DNA from: Catenovulum maritimum
Lineage (GTDB): Bacteria > Pseudomonadota > Gammaproteobacteria > Enterobacterales > Alteromonadaceae
Assembly (NCBI RefSeq): GCF_001050375.1
Contig: NZ_KQ130502.1
Span: 1 to 58,880 of the forward strand
Direction: 5' to 3'
DNA: 58,880 nt
Both the position numbers and the translations under genes were made by a program. Under the pieces are notes generated by a model, which saw nothing but the letters and a program-made list of their open reading frames with translations, did not search any database and was not told where the DNA came from. This document shows positions 26,125 to 35,289 of this stretch, piece after piece. The number at the start of each line of letters is the position of its first letter. The first letter of the stretch is position 1.

Positions 26125-27651
26125 ATGAATAAAAAATTATCTATCGCTCACACTAACCAGTCAAGAAAAGTGATCAAAGTTCATAATGACGATAATGTTG
26201 TTGTGGCTATCGCCCCTTTAACTAAAGGTAGCCTACTCGATCCTTGCTATGGCTCAGTGTTACTACAAGAAGACATTCCTGCGGGTCATAAAATCAGTTT
26301 AAATCAACTTAAAGCAGGTGATGTCATTGTTAAATATGGCTTTGCCATAGGTGAAGTCAGTTGTGATATTTCCCCTGGTCAACACGTCCATAGCCATAAT
26401 TTAAAAACCAAATTAAATGGATCTGAAACCTACCAATTTAAACATGAGAACAAATTTGAACCTAAGCAGCAAGAAGTCCCCCACTTTTTAGGCTACTTAC
26501 GTAAAAATGGATCGGTCGGCATTCGAAATGAAGTTTGGGTGATTAATACCGTAGGCTGTGTTAACCAATCCGCTAAACGCATAATAGATATATGCAAACA
26601 TAAATTTGCAGGTAAGGCAGATGATTTTTTAGCCATTACTCACCCTTACGGCTGTTCTCAACTAGGAGATGATTTAAGCAATACTAAAAATTTACTTTCT
26701 AGCTTGATCCAACATTCAAATGCTGGCGGTGTTTTAGTAATAGGTTTGGGCTGTGAAAATAACCAATTAACACAATTAATTGCAGATATTACTGGTCTTG
26801 ATGAATCCAGAGTTTATTATTTTAATTCACAAGAAGTAGACAATGAAATTGAGTCTGGTGTTGAATGTATCGAATTATTACTAAAAGAGATGCAACAAGA
26901 TACTAGAAGCAAACAATCGGTAACAAAGTTAACTTTGGGTATGAAATGTGGCGGTTCTGATGGCTTTAGTGGCTTAAGCGCTAATTCAATTGTTGGTCGT
27001 ATTACGGATAAGTTAACTCGATATGGTGGCAGAGTCATCTTAACCGAAACACCAGAAATGTTTGGTGCAGAACAAGTATTAATGGATAGATCGGCAACCA
27101 AAAATATCTTTAATCAAATCGTAAAACTTGTCAGTGATTTCAAACAGTATTTTATAAACAATAATCAACCTATATACGAAAATCCATCCCCTGGTAATAA
27201 ATCAGGCGGTTTAACCACACTTGAAGAAAAGTCATTAGGTGCAATTCAAAAAGGCGGACAAGCCATCATAAACCAAGTGATAGATTATGGCGAAAAAGCA
27301 AGCCAATCAGCTGGATTAACCCTACTACAAGCACCTGGTAACGATGCAGTTTCATCTACGGCATTGACTGCAGCAGGCGCACATATCATCTTATTTACGA
27401 CAGGACGAGGGACTCCTCTGGGTTTTCCTGTTCCTACCATTAAAATTTCAAGTAATTCAAATATTGCCAAGCGAAAACCGCACTGGATTGACTTCAATGC
27501 AGGCAAAATTCTTGATGAAAATATGGATATTGACCAATGCGCAGATGAGTTATTTGAATATATTTTGAAAGTGGCATCAGGGGAAAAAACGAATAATGAA
27601 ATTCACGATAATCGTGAAATCGCAATTTGGAAAAAAGGCGTCACATTGTAA
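26125..27651 (+). CDS. uxaA: UxaA-family dehydratase, probable altronate dehydratase
   Basis: The 508 residues match the two-part altronate/galactarate dehydratase family. An SAF domain (about 15-95) is followed by the UxaA catalytic region (about 115-500) with FLGYLRKNGSVGIRNEVWVI, HPYGCSQLGDD, GLGCENNQ and the metal-site stretch KCGGSDGFSG. Altronate dehydratase converts D-altronate to 2-keto-3-deoxygluconate in galacturonate catabolism. The length and sequence fit UxaA better than the longer GarD, but galactarate or a related acid is possible. TRAP transporter genes of the uronate type lie just downstream on the other strand, supporting a uronic-acid role. Confidence 0.82.
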   Translation: MNKKLSIAHTNQSRKVIKVHNDDNVVVAIAPLTKGSLLDPCYGSVLLQEDIPAGHKISLNQLKAGDVIVKYGFAIGEVSCDISPGQHVHSHNLKTKLNGSETYQFKHENKFEPKQQEVPHFLGYLRKNGSVGIRNEVWVINTVGCVNQSAKRIIDICKHKFAGKADDFLAITHPYGCSQLGDDLSNTKNLLSSLIQHSNAGGVLVIGLGCENNQLTQLIADITGLDESRVYYFNSQEVDNEIESGVECIELLLKEMQQDTRSKQSVTKLTLGMKCGGSDGFSGLSANSIVGRITDKLTRYGGRVILTETPEMFGAEQVLMDRSATKNIFNQIVKLVSDFKQYFINNNQPIYENPSPGNKSGGLTTLEEKSLGAIQKGGQAIINQVIDYGEKASQSAGLTLLQAPGNDAVSSTALTAAGAHIILFTTGRGTPLGFPVPTIKISSNSNIAKRKPHWIDFNAGKILDENMDIDQCADELFEYILKVASGEKTNNEIHDNREIAIWKKGVTL

Positions 27652-27679
27652 TCTTTGCTTAAACTCAGTCTATTGAAGT

Positions 27680-27965
27680 TTGTGTTCTGACCATATTTTC
27701 GACACGAGTTCAGATGGCTGCCTAGATTCGAGCGAAATCAATAGCGATTGCACAACATTCTATAATTTAGACAAAAACCAAGACTGACAAATTGATAAGG
27801 CTGAACTCGAATTAATAAAATAAGAAAGAAAAGCACAACTCGCTGAAACGAGCTAAGAAAGGAAAAGAGGCAGTTTGATAATAAAGATTAAATCAAAGAA
27901 AAAACATAAACCAAAGTCGAAAGCCGTAAAACAGAATAATATTAAAGACAGTAACAGGATTAAGA
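27680..27965 (+). pseudogene. Decayed copy of the EF-hand protein gene at 32859
   Basis: Reading from 27698 gives FDTSSDGCLDSSEIN, then LDKNQD, a TGA stop, QIDKAELELIK, a TAA stop and ERKAQLAE. This matches FDTNQDGVIDSSEIQ, LDKNQDGQIDKEDFKLIKEEKKAKRAE of the intact gene at 32859-33383 residue by residue. The two stops replace a Gly and a Glu codon. The 3' end is also recognisable (GAAAGCCG ... GAATAA), while the middle with the third and fourth EF-hands is deleted. No start codon or signal peptide remains. The same 20-bp stretch and a hairpin terminator follow both copies. It is a duplicated gene that died. Confidence 0.8.
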
Positions 27966-27985
27966 AATGGGATAGACGCAACCTT
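27966..27985 (+). repeat. 20-bp direct repeat, copy 1
   Basis: AATGGGATAGACGCAACCTT here matches 19 of 20 bases at 33410-33429. Both lie between an EF-hand gene copy and a hairpin terminator, in the same orientation, on either side of the TRAP transporter and sugar dehydrogenase genes. Confidence 0.75.
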
Positions 27986-27991
27986 ACATAT

Positions 27992-28025
27992 AAAAAATCT
28001 CTGATGTAAAATTCAGAGATTTTTT
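27992..28025. terminator. Bidirectional hairpin terminator
   Basis: AAAAAATCTCTGA (27992-28004) and TCAGAGATTTTTT (28013-28025) form a 13-bp stem with A and T runs on both sides. It can serve both the uxaA direction and the TRAP operon, which ends at 28132. Confidence 0.75.
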
Positions 28026-28131
28026 AATTGTTAAAGCTATATTAGTTAAACCAAATTTAAGCACCCACGAGTTAATCTAATGCAAGGTGTTTAATACTTA
28101 TCAATAAACACCTGCCATCCTACTTGCCATA

Positions 28132-29412
28132 TTACTTATACAAAATTGAAGGTAGCCACAAAGATAATTCTGGAATAAATGTGACTAAACCTAAGACAAA
28201 CACCAATGGGATTAAGAATGGTAGTGTTGCTTTGGTACAAGTTTCAAATGGCACTTTAGTGACACGAGACAAGACGTATAAAACCATTCCAACGGGTGGT
28301 GTTAATAACCCTATCATTAAATTTAGTACCATGATGATACCAAAATGCACAGGATTTATCCCCAAACCAATCGCGATGGGTAATAAGATTGGCGTTAAAA
28401 TAGTGATTGCGGCTATGGTTTCCATAAAACAGCCAACGATAAACAAAATCAGAACCATAAGGAGTAATAGTATGGTTTTGTTTTCAGTAAAACCTAGCAT
28501 CCACTGAGTAAATACTTCAGTAATTTGCTGTGTCGTTAACACCCAAGAAAAAATTGAAGCACCTGCAATAATCAGCAAAATAATACTGCTTGTTTCTATC
28601 GTTTCAAGACTGATTGCGACTAACTGTTTAAACGTCAGCGTTTTATATACGACTGAACTCAGTACCAGAGCATAAGCACTAGCAGCAACCGCTGCTTCAG
28701 TAGCAGTAAATACACCAAACAAAATGCCACCAATAATTATTACGGGCGTCATTAACGACAAAAATGCAGACTTAAAAGTCACTAAAGTTTTAGTTACTGA
28801 AAATCCAGCGTCTTTTGGATAATTTCTTTTTCTGGCATACCAGGCAATCATAGCCATTAAACCTAGTGCCATTAATAAACCTGGGATTAAACCTGCAGCA
28901 AATAACTGGCCAATTGAAGCCGATGCCATGACACCATAAATGATAATAGGTAAACTTGGCGGAATTATCGGTCCTATGGTAGATGATGCTGCTGTTATGC
29001 CAACTGCAAAACCAGCATCGTAGCCTTTATCACGCATTGCTTTTACTTCTATTGCGCCTAAACCGCCAGCATCTGCAACAGCAGCGCCTGACATACCAGC
29101 AAATAATACTGAAGCACCAACGTTTACATGCCCTAAACCGCCCCTTAACCAACCAACTAAAGAGTTCGCAAAATCAAAAATACGCTGAGTAATGCCAGAT
29201 GCGTTCATTAACGCCCCTGCAAATACAAAAAATGGGATAGACAACAATGGAAAACTATTAATGCCAGCAACCATACGGTGCAACACAACAAGCTCTGGCA
29301 ATAAGCCATCAACCATGATTGCTAATAATGACGAAGCTATTAGCGCGAAAGCAACTGGAACGCCCAGAATAATCAGCACAAGTAATGAGATAAATAAAAC
29401 GGCAATAACCAT
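28132..29412 (-). CDS. TRAP transporter large permease (DctM family)
   Basis: This 426-residue, highly hydrophobic protein has about 12 membrane segments. DctM-type motifs include FPLLSIPFFVFAGALMN, FAGMSGAAVADAGGLGAIE, SSTIGPIIPPSLPIIIYG and MIGLLTPPVGMVLYVL. With the small permease and binding protein encoded directly upstream it forms a Na+-driven tripartite uptake system. The genes are spaced by 2 bp each (30931 to 29945, 29942 to 29415, 29412 to 28132). Proximity to the UxaA-type dehydratase points to hexuronate or aldonate uptake. The gene end is closed by the shared terminator at 27992-28025. Confidence 0.92.
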   Translation of the reverse strand: MVIAVLFISLLVLIILGVPVAFALIASSLLAIMVDGLLPELVVLHRMVAGINSFPLLSIPFFVFAGALMNASGITQRIFDFANSLVGWLRGGLGHVNVGASVLFAGMSGAAVADAGGLGAIEVKAMRDKGYDAGFAVGITAASSTIGPIIPPSLPIIIYGVMASASIGQLFAAGLIPGLLMALGLMAMIAWYARKRNYPKDAGFSVTKTLVTFKSAFLSLMTPVIIIGGILFGVFTATEAAVAASAYALVLSSVVYKTLTFKQLVAISLETIETSSIILLIIAGASIFSWVLTTQQITEVFTQWMLGFTENKTILLLLMVLILFIVGCFMETIAAITILTPILLPIAIGLGINPVHFGIIMVLNLMIGLLTPPVGMVLYVLSRVTKVPFETCTKATLPFLIPLVFVLGLVTFIPELSLWLPSILYK

Positions 29413-29414
29413 AT

Positions 29415-29942
29415 TTATAGTCCTTGACTTTGATTGTTAAGTGGATTGGATTTGTTTGTGAGGTTTTGACGTTTACTAAGCAAAACACGAATCGTCCTAA
29501 CTAACATAGCCAGTAAAAAAACAAACAAAATTTGATATACCCAGGTCAGAGATAAGGGTATAGATGCTAATGAATGAGGCGCAATCAGTGGTATAATTTG
29601 CAGACAGAAATATGCCAATACACAAATCACGACAAAGTTAAAACATTCAATAACTATTTCTAGCATACCGAGCATTCTTTTAGGTACCCAGCGATGAAAT
29701 AGTGTCATGGCGATATGCGCTTGATTACGACTAGCGATGCTCGCACCAGCAAATGCCAATAAAATGAGCAAATAGCGACTCACCTCTTCAGACCAACCTA
29801 GCGGATAATTAAATACATAACGACTAAAAAACTGTGCAAACAAAATAAGGGCTAATCCCCAAAACACAATTAAACATACCCAGTCTTCGACGTGCAGGTT
29901 TTTTAATTGAATTGGTTGATGATGAGCTTCTAAATTATCCAT
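29415..29942 (-). CDS. TRAP transporter small permease (DctQ family)
   Basis: The product has 175 residues with four predicted membrane helices (CLIVFWGLALILFAQFF, YLLILLAFAGASIA, MLEIVIECFNFVVICVLAY, LTWVYQILFVFLLAML). RYVFNYPLGWSEEVSRYLL is the DctQ signature. It is the structural partner that pairs with the large DctM permease and docks the binding protein. It is encoded between them with 2-bp gaps, so the three are translated as one operon. Confidence 0.9.
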   Translation of the reverse strand: MDNLEAHHQPIQLKNLHVEDWVCLIVFWGLALILFAQFFSRYVFNYPLGWSEEVSRYLLILLAFAGASIASRNQAHIAMTLFHRWVPKRMLGMLEIVIECFNFVVICVLAYFCLQIIPLIAPHSLASIPLSLTWVYQILFVFLLAMLVRTIRVLLSKRQNLTNKSNPLNNQSQGL

Positions 29943-29944
29943 TA

Positions 29945-30931
29945 CTAATTCACTCCTTCAGCATTGTCGGGGTTAAGCGAAATAAGTTTTTGATAGTTCT
30001 CACGCCCAACTTTTTCTACATAAGGTGCATGGCGTTTAAGGGTAGCTTGGCGAAAGCTTTGAGTATCAAATTGATTAACACTAATGCCATTTTGTTGAAA
30101 CCAGTCAATCAGTGCGAGTTCATTATGTCGAGTTTCTTCGCTCACTTTAACCGCAGCTTGCTGCAATACTGTTTGTAATACCTCTCTGTCTTGCGCTTGC
30201 AATTTATCCCAACGATAACTGCTTACGATCGTCAGAATTGAACCCATTAAATGCCCTGTTAGGTTAATATGTTTCTGAACTTCATAAAGTTTTTTGGCTT
30301 TAATCGTCGGCAAAGGGTTTTCTTGTGCGTCCACCACACCTTGTTGCAGTGCCATATAAACTTCTGAAAAGGCAATAGGGGTAGGATTAGCACCCACCGC
30401 TAGCGGAAACTCTTTAAAAATACTGGCATTGGGTACACGTATTTTTAAATTTTTCATACCAGCCAAATCAACAATTGCTGTATTTGAAGTTACATGTCTC
30501 TGGCCGTAATAACTATTACCCAGTATTTTATTGCCTCTTGTAGCACTAGCGTAATCATCCGCTAAGCTTAATAGTAATTCACTATTGTTAAAGGCTTGCC
30601 AATGCTCATAGCCGTCAAATACATAGGGTAAATCGGCAATGGCTAACGATGGTGACAGCTGCGCAGCAAAACTTGTTCCGGTATAGATAATATCAACCAC
30701 ACCTAAACTTAAACTTTCGTTTAGCTCAGCTTCTTTACCTAAAATCGAAATCGGAAAAATGTCTATTTCAACGCGCCCATTTGTTCTTCGCTGTACTTCG
30801 TCAGCAGCCCACACAGCCCATTTATGCAAAGGTTCGCTGGTTTCATATACATGTCCCCACAACAAACGTTCGGTTGCAGTACTCAGGGGTATGCATAGCA
30901 GCATCGACAAAATAAGAATTACTTTTCTCAT
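29945..30931 (-). CDS. TRAP transporter substrate-binding protein (DctP family), probable uronate binder
   Basis: The 328-residue periplasmic protein has a signal peptide (about 1-19, ending LSTA) and the DctP fold. WGHVYETSEPLHKWAVWAADEVQRRT opens the mature part. LKIRVPNASIFKEF contains the arginine that usually binds the substrate carboxylate, and GVVDAQENPLPTI is the conserved hinge segment. Related proteins with this ENPLPTI pattern bind hexuronates. It heads the dctPQM operon near the altronate dehydratase gene, so glucuronate, galacturonate or a related aldonate is the best guess. No regulator gene for this operon is seen beside it. Confidence 0.9.
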   Translation of the reverse strand: MRKVILILSMLLCIPLSTATERLLWGHVYETSEPLHKWAVWAADEVQRRTNGRVEIDIFPISILGKEAELNESLSLGVVDIIYTGTSFAAQLSPSLAIADLPYVFDGYEHWQAFNNSELLLSLADDYASATRGNKILGNSYYGQRHVTSNTAIVDLAGMKNLKIRVPNASIFKEFPLAVGANPTPIAFSEVYMALQQGVVDAQENPLPTIKAKKLYEVQKHINLTGHLMGSILTIVSSYRWDKLQAQDREVLQTVLQQAAVKVSEETRHNELALIDWFQQNGISVNQFDTQSFRQATLKRHAPYVEKVGRENYQKLISLNPDNAEGVN

Positions 30932-31107
30932 ATATAGTCACCACATTTTTAAATTTTCAGGTAAATTAATAAGGCTAACGCTTATTTAAAACCAAGCGTT
31001 TACAGTATTTTTAACCAATGCTACTACACAATAGTTAAATGTTAACAATAATTTCAAAACCCTATACATTTAGTAACCTTTTAAATCTAGACGTTTTAAG
31101 GACAATA

Positions 31108-32508
31108 ATGAAATATTTAAGCCTGATATTAATTAGTCTTGGTTGGTCGCAAATAAGCTTTGCTGCGCCGCCAAGTGGTGAGCAAGTTTACCGACAATAT
31201 TGTGCTGGTTGCCATGGAGCCCAGTTACAAGGTGGATTAGGTGCAAACTTAGTTGACGACACTTGGTTACACGGTGATAGCGAAGGCGCCATTATCAAAA
31301 CAATCAAAAACGGTGTTTTAGACAAAGGTATGCCTGCATTTTCAGCTGGCTTAGCGCCAGAGCAAATTAAATTGGTCGCACAATTTATTAAATCGCAGAA
31401 TGACACGCCGAGTTCAGGTAAATTAGCTGAACAAAATAAATCCGTGACCAGCGAACACTACCAGTTTGATTTAAAATTACTAACTGTATTTGACAGCCTG
31501 ACTTGGGCGATCACTTTTATCAATGATCAAGAATATCTAGCTACCGAGCGAGATACAGGTAATCTTTATTACGCTAATATTAATGGTACTTATCGCACCA
31601 TTAAAGGTACACCTCAGGTTTGGAATAACGATCAAGGCGGAATGCTTGATATTGCACTAGACGTAAACTTTGCTGAAAACCAAACCATATATTTAGCTTA
31701 CGCGAAAGAAAATGTAAATGACAATTGGCAACAGCCAAAAGGCATGACAGCAATACTTAAAGCTCGAATTGAAGGCGATAAGTTAGTTGATAAACAGGAA
31801 ATCTTCAGCGTAGATGATGCTTTCGCCCTCCCATCTGGCCGCCATTTTGGTTCGCGTATCGTTGTGGATGATAAATACCTATACTTTTCAATCGGTGAGA
31901 GAGGCGTGCGCCCTGATGCACAAGATCTAACTAAGCCCAATGGTAAAATTCATCGCATACATTTAGATGGTTCAATACCATCTGACAACCCGTTCGACCG
32001 AGCTAACGCATATAAAAGCATTTGGACTTATGGCAACCGTAACCCACAAGGTTTAGCCAGACATCCAAGTACAGGTGAAATATGGTCTACCGAACATGGA
32101 CCTAAAGGCGGAGATGAAATTAATCTAATTTCTAAAGGTTTAAATTATGGCTGGCCTGTGATTACCTATGGTTTAAATTACGACGGCACCTCAATGACAG
32201 ATAAAACACATATGCCGGGAATGGAACAACCAATACGCTATTATGTACCATCAATCGCAACTGGCGGAATCGATTTTTACCACGGAGAAAAGTGGTCAAA
32301 ATGGCAAAATAACATGCTTGTAACGGGTATGGGCGCTCAAGAGTTACGTCGCGTAAAAATAGTAAATAAACAAGTCGTTGAAGAAGAACTATTAGTGAAA
32401 GACTTCGGCCGAGTGCGAGATGTAGCAGTTAGCCCATCAGGTGATATTTACATTATGATCACACGTGATCATAAAGGCCATATGTATAAACTGGAACAAA
32501 GAAACTAA
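31108..32508 (+). CDS. Cytochrome c-PQQ aldose dehydrogenase fusion
   Basis: This 466-residue secreted protein has a signal peptide (about 1-19, ending ISFAA). Next comes a class I cytochrome c domain (about 22-105) with CAGCH and a distal Met in KGMPAFSAGL. A six-bladed quinoprotein sugar dehydrogenase domain of the YliI/sGDH family follows (about 118-462: TERDTGNLY, GRHFGSRIVVDDKYLYFSIGER, YGNRNPQGLARHP, EHGPKGGDEINLI, NYGWPVITYG). It would oxidise aldoses in the periplasm and pass electrons to its own haem. The start at 31108 is chosen because AAGGA lies 5 nt upstream and it gives a proper signal peptide. It is divergent from the TRAP operon. Confidence 0.88.
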   Translation: MKYLSLILISLGWSQISFAAPPSGEQVYRQYCAGCHGAQLQGGLGANLVDDTWLHGDSEGAIIKTIKNGVLDKGMPAFSAGLAPEQIKLVAQFIKSQNDTPSSGKLAEQNKSVTSEHYQFDLKLLTVFDSLTWAITFINDQEYLATERDTGNLYYANINGTYRTIKGTPQVWNNDQGGMLDIALDVNFAENQTIYLAYAKENVNDNWQQPKGMTAILKARIEGDKLVDKQEIFSVDDAFALPSGRHFGSRIVVDDKYLYFSIGERGVRPDAQDLTKPNGKIHRIHLDGSIPSDNPFDRANAYKSIWTYGNRNPQGLARHPSTGEIWSTEHGPKGGDEINLISKGLNYGWPVITYGLNYDGTSMTDKTHMPGMEQPIRYYVPSIATGGIDFYHGEKWSKWQNNMLVTGMGAQELRRVKIVNKQVVEEELLVKDFGRVRDVAVSPSGDIYIMITRDHKGHMYKLEQRN

Positions 32509-32526
32509 TCAACTCGCTTACCTAAT

Positions 32527-32553
32527 ATAGGCGTGAACAAGCTTCGCGCCTAT
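32527..32553. repeat. Hairpin with AAGCTTCG loop, copy 1
   Basis: ATAGGCG (32527-32533) pairs with CGCCTAT (32547-32553), with AAGCTTCG in the loop. A similar hairpin lies at 56751-56772. There is no T run. The rest of the 350-bp gap before the EF-hand gene is AT-rich with nothing else recognisable. Confidence 0.4.
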
Positions 32554-32858
32554 AAAACTAAAACAACACCTGCAACTCAAACCTCATAATCCAGATACTA
32601 CTTTTTCATTAACTACATCTAATATTACAACCCGCTCTTAAATTAAAGCTAAGCACATAACTCATTGTATTTATCGACTCAGCCAAAAACTAAAATAAAC
32701 AAACTAAAATTTAACTTAAAAAATTCAAATTATATTTATTTCCTCATCTTTCGCTCATATTGACATAGCTAATATAGCTTCAAGGTTAAGGGAAAGTCGA
32801 TAACAAACCATAACTTAACCAAAACAAAATATGTCAATTAAGTTTAAAGGTGACTCAA

Positions 32859-33383
32859 ATGAAAACATTACACTCAGCTATCTTAGTTTCTTTACTAGCC
32901 ATGGGCGCTAACACATTTGCAAATGCAGCTAATGATATCGAATCTAAAAAACGACAACACAAAAACCCACTTCATCATTTATTTGATACTAATCAAGACG
33001 GCGTAATTGATTCGAGCGAAATCCAAAATGCGGGCACTTCATTAGATAAATTAGACAAAAACCAAGATGGTCAAATCGATAAAGAAGACTTCAAATTAAT
33101 AAAAGAAGAGAAAAAAGCAAAACGTGCTGAAAATGGTGAAACCAAAAAACCAGGTAAACACAGATTTGCAAAAAAGCATTGTAAAGGTGGTAAGCATGGT
33201 AAATTTGCAGGCAAACACGTAAAATTTGATAGTAAAGACGTTAACAAAGATGGCATGCTTGACAGCTCAGAAGTCGATGAAAAATTCATCGAGCGTTTTG
33301 ACACTGACCAAGATGGTTTAGTAAGTAAAACTGAAATTAAACAAACGATTAAAGCAAAAATGGAAAGCCGCAAAGCTGAATAA
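32859..33383 (+). CDS. Secreted EF-hand calcium-binding protein
   Basis: The 174-residue protein has a signal peptide (about 1-24, ending FANAA) and four EF-hand loops: DTNQDGVIDSSE, DKNQDGQIDKED, DVNKDGMLDSSE and DTDQDGLVSKTE. Between pairs lies a Lys/His/Gly-rich linker (about 85-115, CKGGKHGKFAGKH). Each loop has the Asp/Asn ladder and most have the closing Glu, so Ca2+ binding is expected in the periplasm or outside. The ATG at 32859 follows AAAGGTGA closely. The partner is unknown. A decayed duplicate lies at 27680-27965. A strong terminator follows. Confidence 0.88.
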   Translation: MKTLHSAILVSLLAMGANTFANAANDIESKKRQHKNPLHHLFDTNQDGVIDSSEIQNAGTSLDKLDKNQDGQIDKEDFKLIKEEKKAKRAENGETKKPGKHRFAKKHCKGGKHGKFAGKHVKFDSKDVNKDGMLDSSEVDEKFIERFDTDQDGLVSKTEIKQTIKAKMESRKAE

Positions 33384-33409
33384 CCTTTAGCTCAGGTGAC
33401 TAATATTGG

Positions 33410-33429
33410 AATGGGATAGACGCAGCCTT
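33410..33429 (+). repeat. 20-bp direct repeat, copy 2
   Basis: AATGGGATAGACGCAGCCTT, 19 of 20 identical to 27966-27985, lies just after the intact EF-hand gene. Confidence 0.75.
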
Positions 33430-33438
33430 CCCTGCCGA

Positions 33439-33478
33439 ATTCTCTGACTCTAGTGATTTTAGGGTCAGAGAATTTTTT
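33439..33478 (+). terminator. Terminator of the EF-hand gene
   Basis: ATTCTCTGAC (33439-33448) pairs with GTCAGAGAAT (33464-33473), followed by six T. Confidence 0.75.
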
Positions 33479-33509
33479 GAGGAAACTCAAAAGCCATGCA
33501 CTGATTCAG

Positions 33510-34211
33510 CTAAAGATCATTTTTCCGAATTAAAGTAATGCCATCAGCAACTTGTAGCATGCTAATGTCTACCCTAATATCTTTTTTGATCTTGAGATTT
33601 AATTGTTTAACCATTTCTATGTCTGATTCAGACAATATCGCTTTTAACTCTTCAGGTAATAATGCCACATTTACAACTGAACCAAATAACAAAGTATTGT
33701 CGATTGCCATTAGCCCACCAGGTTTAAGTAACTTAAGTGACAACTCATAATACTGATCATAATTTTGTTTATCTGCATCAACAAAAATGAAATCAAATGT
33801 TTCCGCCTGTCCATCATCCAACAAAGAATTTAATGTTTGCACTGCAGGGCAAACTCTTAGATCAATCTTGTGACTAACACCAGCTTGCGCCCAATATTTT
33901 TGAGCAACACTTAACCATTCTTCGTTAATATCACACGCGATCATTTAGCCATCATCTGGTAAAGCTTGTGCAACACATAAAGCGCTATAGCCAGTATATA
34001 CACCGATTTCAATCACTCTTTTCGCTGAAATTAGCTTTATTAGCAATGACATTAACTGCCCTTGCTCTGGTGGGATCTGCATGATTGCAGCTGGGTCTTT
34101 TTGCGTTTCTAACCGCAATTTATTTAAAATTTCGGATTCTCTCAACGAATTATTGAGCACATAGCTATATATTTCTTCACTATTATCTGCGAGTAATTTG
34201 TCCATTGACAT
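33510..34211 (-). pseudogene. O-methyltransferase (family 3) interrupted by one in-frame stop
   Basis: Two frame-matched halves together make a normal SAM-dependent O-methyltransferase of the caffeoyl-CoA type. Residues 1-88 carry PPEQGQLMSLL and the SAM motif RVIEIGVYTGYSALCVAQALPDDG. The second half carries IACDINEEW, FDFIFVDADKQNYDQYYE, LKPGGLMAIDNTLLFGSV and a normal end. A TAA codon at 33945-33947 separates them where related proteins have Lys or Arg, so one A-to-T change from AAA explains it. An ATG directly follows the stop, so restart is conceivable, but it would lack the SAM site. No frameshift or other stop is seen, so the loss is recent or the base is a read error. Confidence 0.8.
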
Positions 34212-34416
34212 TCCTTGTGATTTATAACAACTCGAGTAAAGGCACTGAGTTGCAGCTATAGTATCAAGGGCGTGTAGAAATTTGCATTATTTTTAAGTCA
34301 CAGGCTGTTTAATTTATGAATATAACAGAATCTGTAAGGTTTAATCAGCTCGGTTTTGATTTGAACTTCTCCATACCTGCCACTTGTTGTAAATCAACAA
34401 TTCGAATGCAGTTTAG

Positions 34417-34923
34417 CTATAAACTAAAAGCCTGATGGTAACTAACAACTCCGCTTGGCATGTCACCACTAATAACTAAGGATAGGAAATACTCTGGCGG
34501 AACCTCATTCAGTATTAACTGCGGTTCAGATTTAAAGCCAAATCGAGTATAGTATTCAGGTTCACCTAAGAGCACGCATCCTAGTGCACCTAACTCTTGA
34601 AGTGCTTTTAACCCAGCATTTATAAGCTGTGAACCAATACCTTGGTTTTGAAATTCCGGTATAACCGAAACAGGAGCTAACCCATACCAGTCAATAAATT
34701 CATTATTTATTTTTACTTTAGAAAACGCAATATGGCCAATTACAGTGCCATTAAACTCTGCAACTAGAGAAATAGAAAGTGCACTACCAGTACGCAATCC
34801 AGAGACGATTTTATGCTCAGTCTGATTACTGTGAGGATGGTTTTTAAAAGCCGCTATTGTGACAGTTTCAATGATAGCTACATCATGATAACACTCTGGT
34901 CTAATATTTATTTTATGAATCAT
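34417..34923 (-). CDS. GNAT-family N-acetyltransferase (YhbS-like)
   Basis: The 168 residues form one GNAT domain. IETVTIAAFKNHPHSNQ opens it, VIGHIAFSKV is the central strand, and VIPEFQNQGIGSQLINAGL is the acetyl-CoA pyrophosphate loop (motif A, Q-x-x-G-I-G). GLAPVSVIPE and GCVLLGEPEYYTRFGF match the YhbS group. The substrate is unknown; such proteins acetylate small molecules or proteins. It is a single gene with no operon partner. About 200 bp of unremarkable sequence separate it from the broken methyltransferase. Confidence 0.82.
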   Translation of the reverse strand: MIHKINIRPECYHDVAIIETVTIAAFKNHPHSNQTEHKIVSGLRTGSALSISLVAEFNGTVIGHIAFSKVKINNEFIDWYGLAPVSVIPEFQNQGIGSQLINAGLKALQELGALGCVLLGEPEYYTRFGFKSEPQLILNEVPPEYFLSLVISGDMPSGVVSYHQAFSL

Positions 34924-35289
34924 TTATTACGCCTTACAAAGATAGGTGATACCATGCTGAGTAGTTTATTCATAATGCCAACAAAATCTAGAGACAAAAA
35001 TAAAAATCAACCTACTTATTTTGTTTATTATAAAATCACCTATCACTTAATTTATTCCATTTATTTACAAAAAACTTGTTATTGTAATCATAAGCACTAA
35101 CTTCACTTAGCTAGCTGTCGAAAATGGATGAGCTAAATAGCAAAAAATGCAGAGTATATAAGATTTAACTTTAGATTTAATTTCTATATGTAACTGTCCT
35201 TTATACTTTTTTGTCGAAATCTAACGGCTTTAATCAAAACATGTACTATATTGATTGAATGACCTTTTCTTTACTATCACGGTTTGATA

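Noticed and set aside
28124-29440. Several plus-strand frames opposite the TRAP large permease gene
   Set aside because: They are shadows of a hydrophobic membrane-protein gene with clear DctM motifs on the other strand.
35284-35289. TTG start for the chemoreceptor two codons upstream
   Set aside because: An ATG at 35290 is available and nothing favours the TTG.
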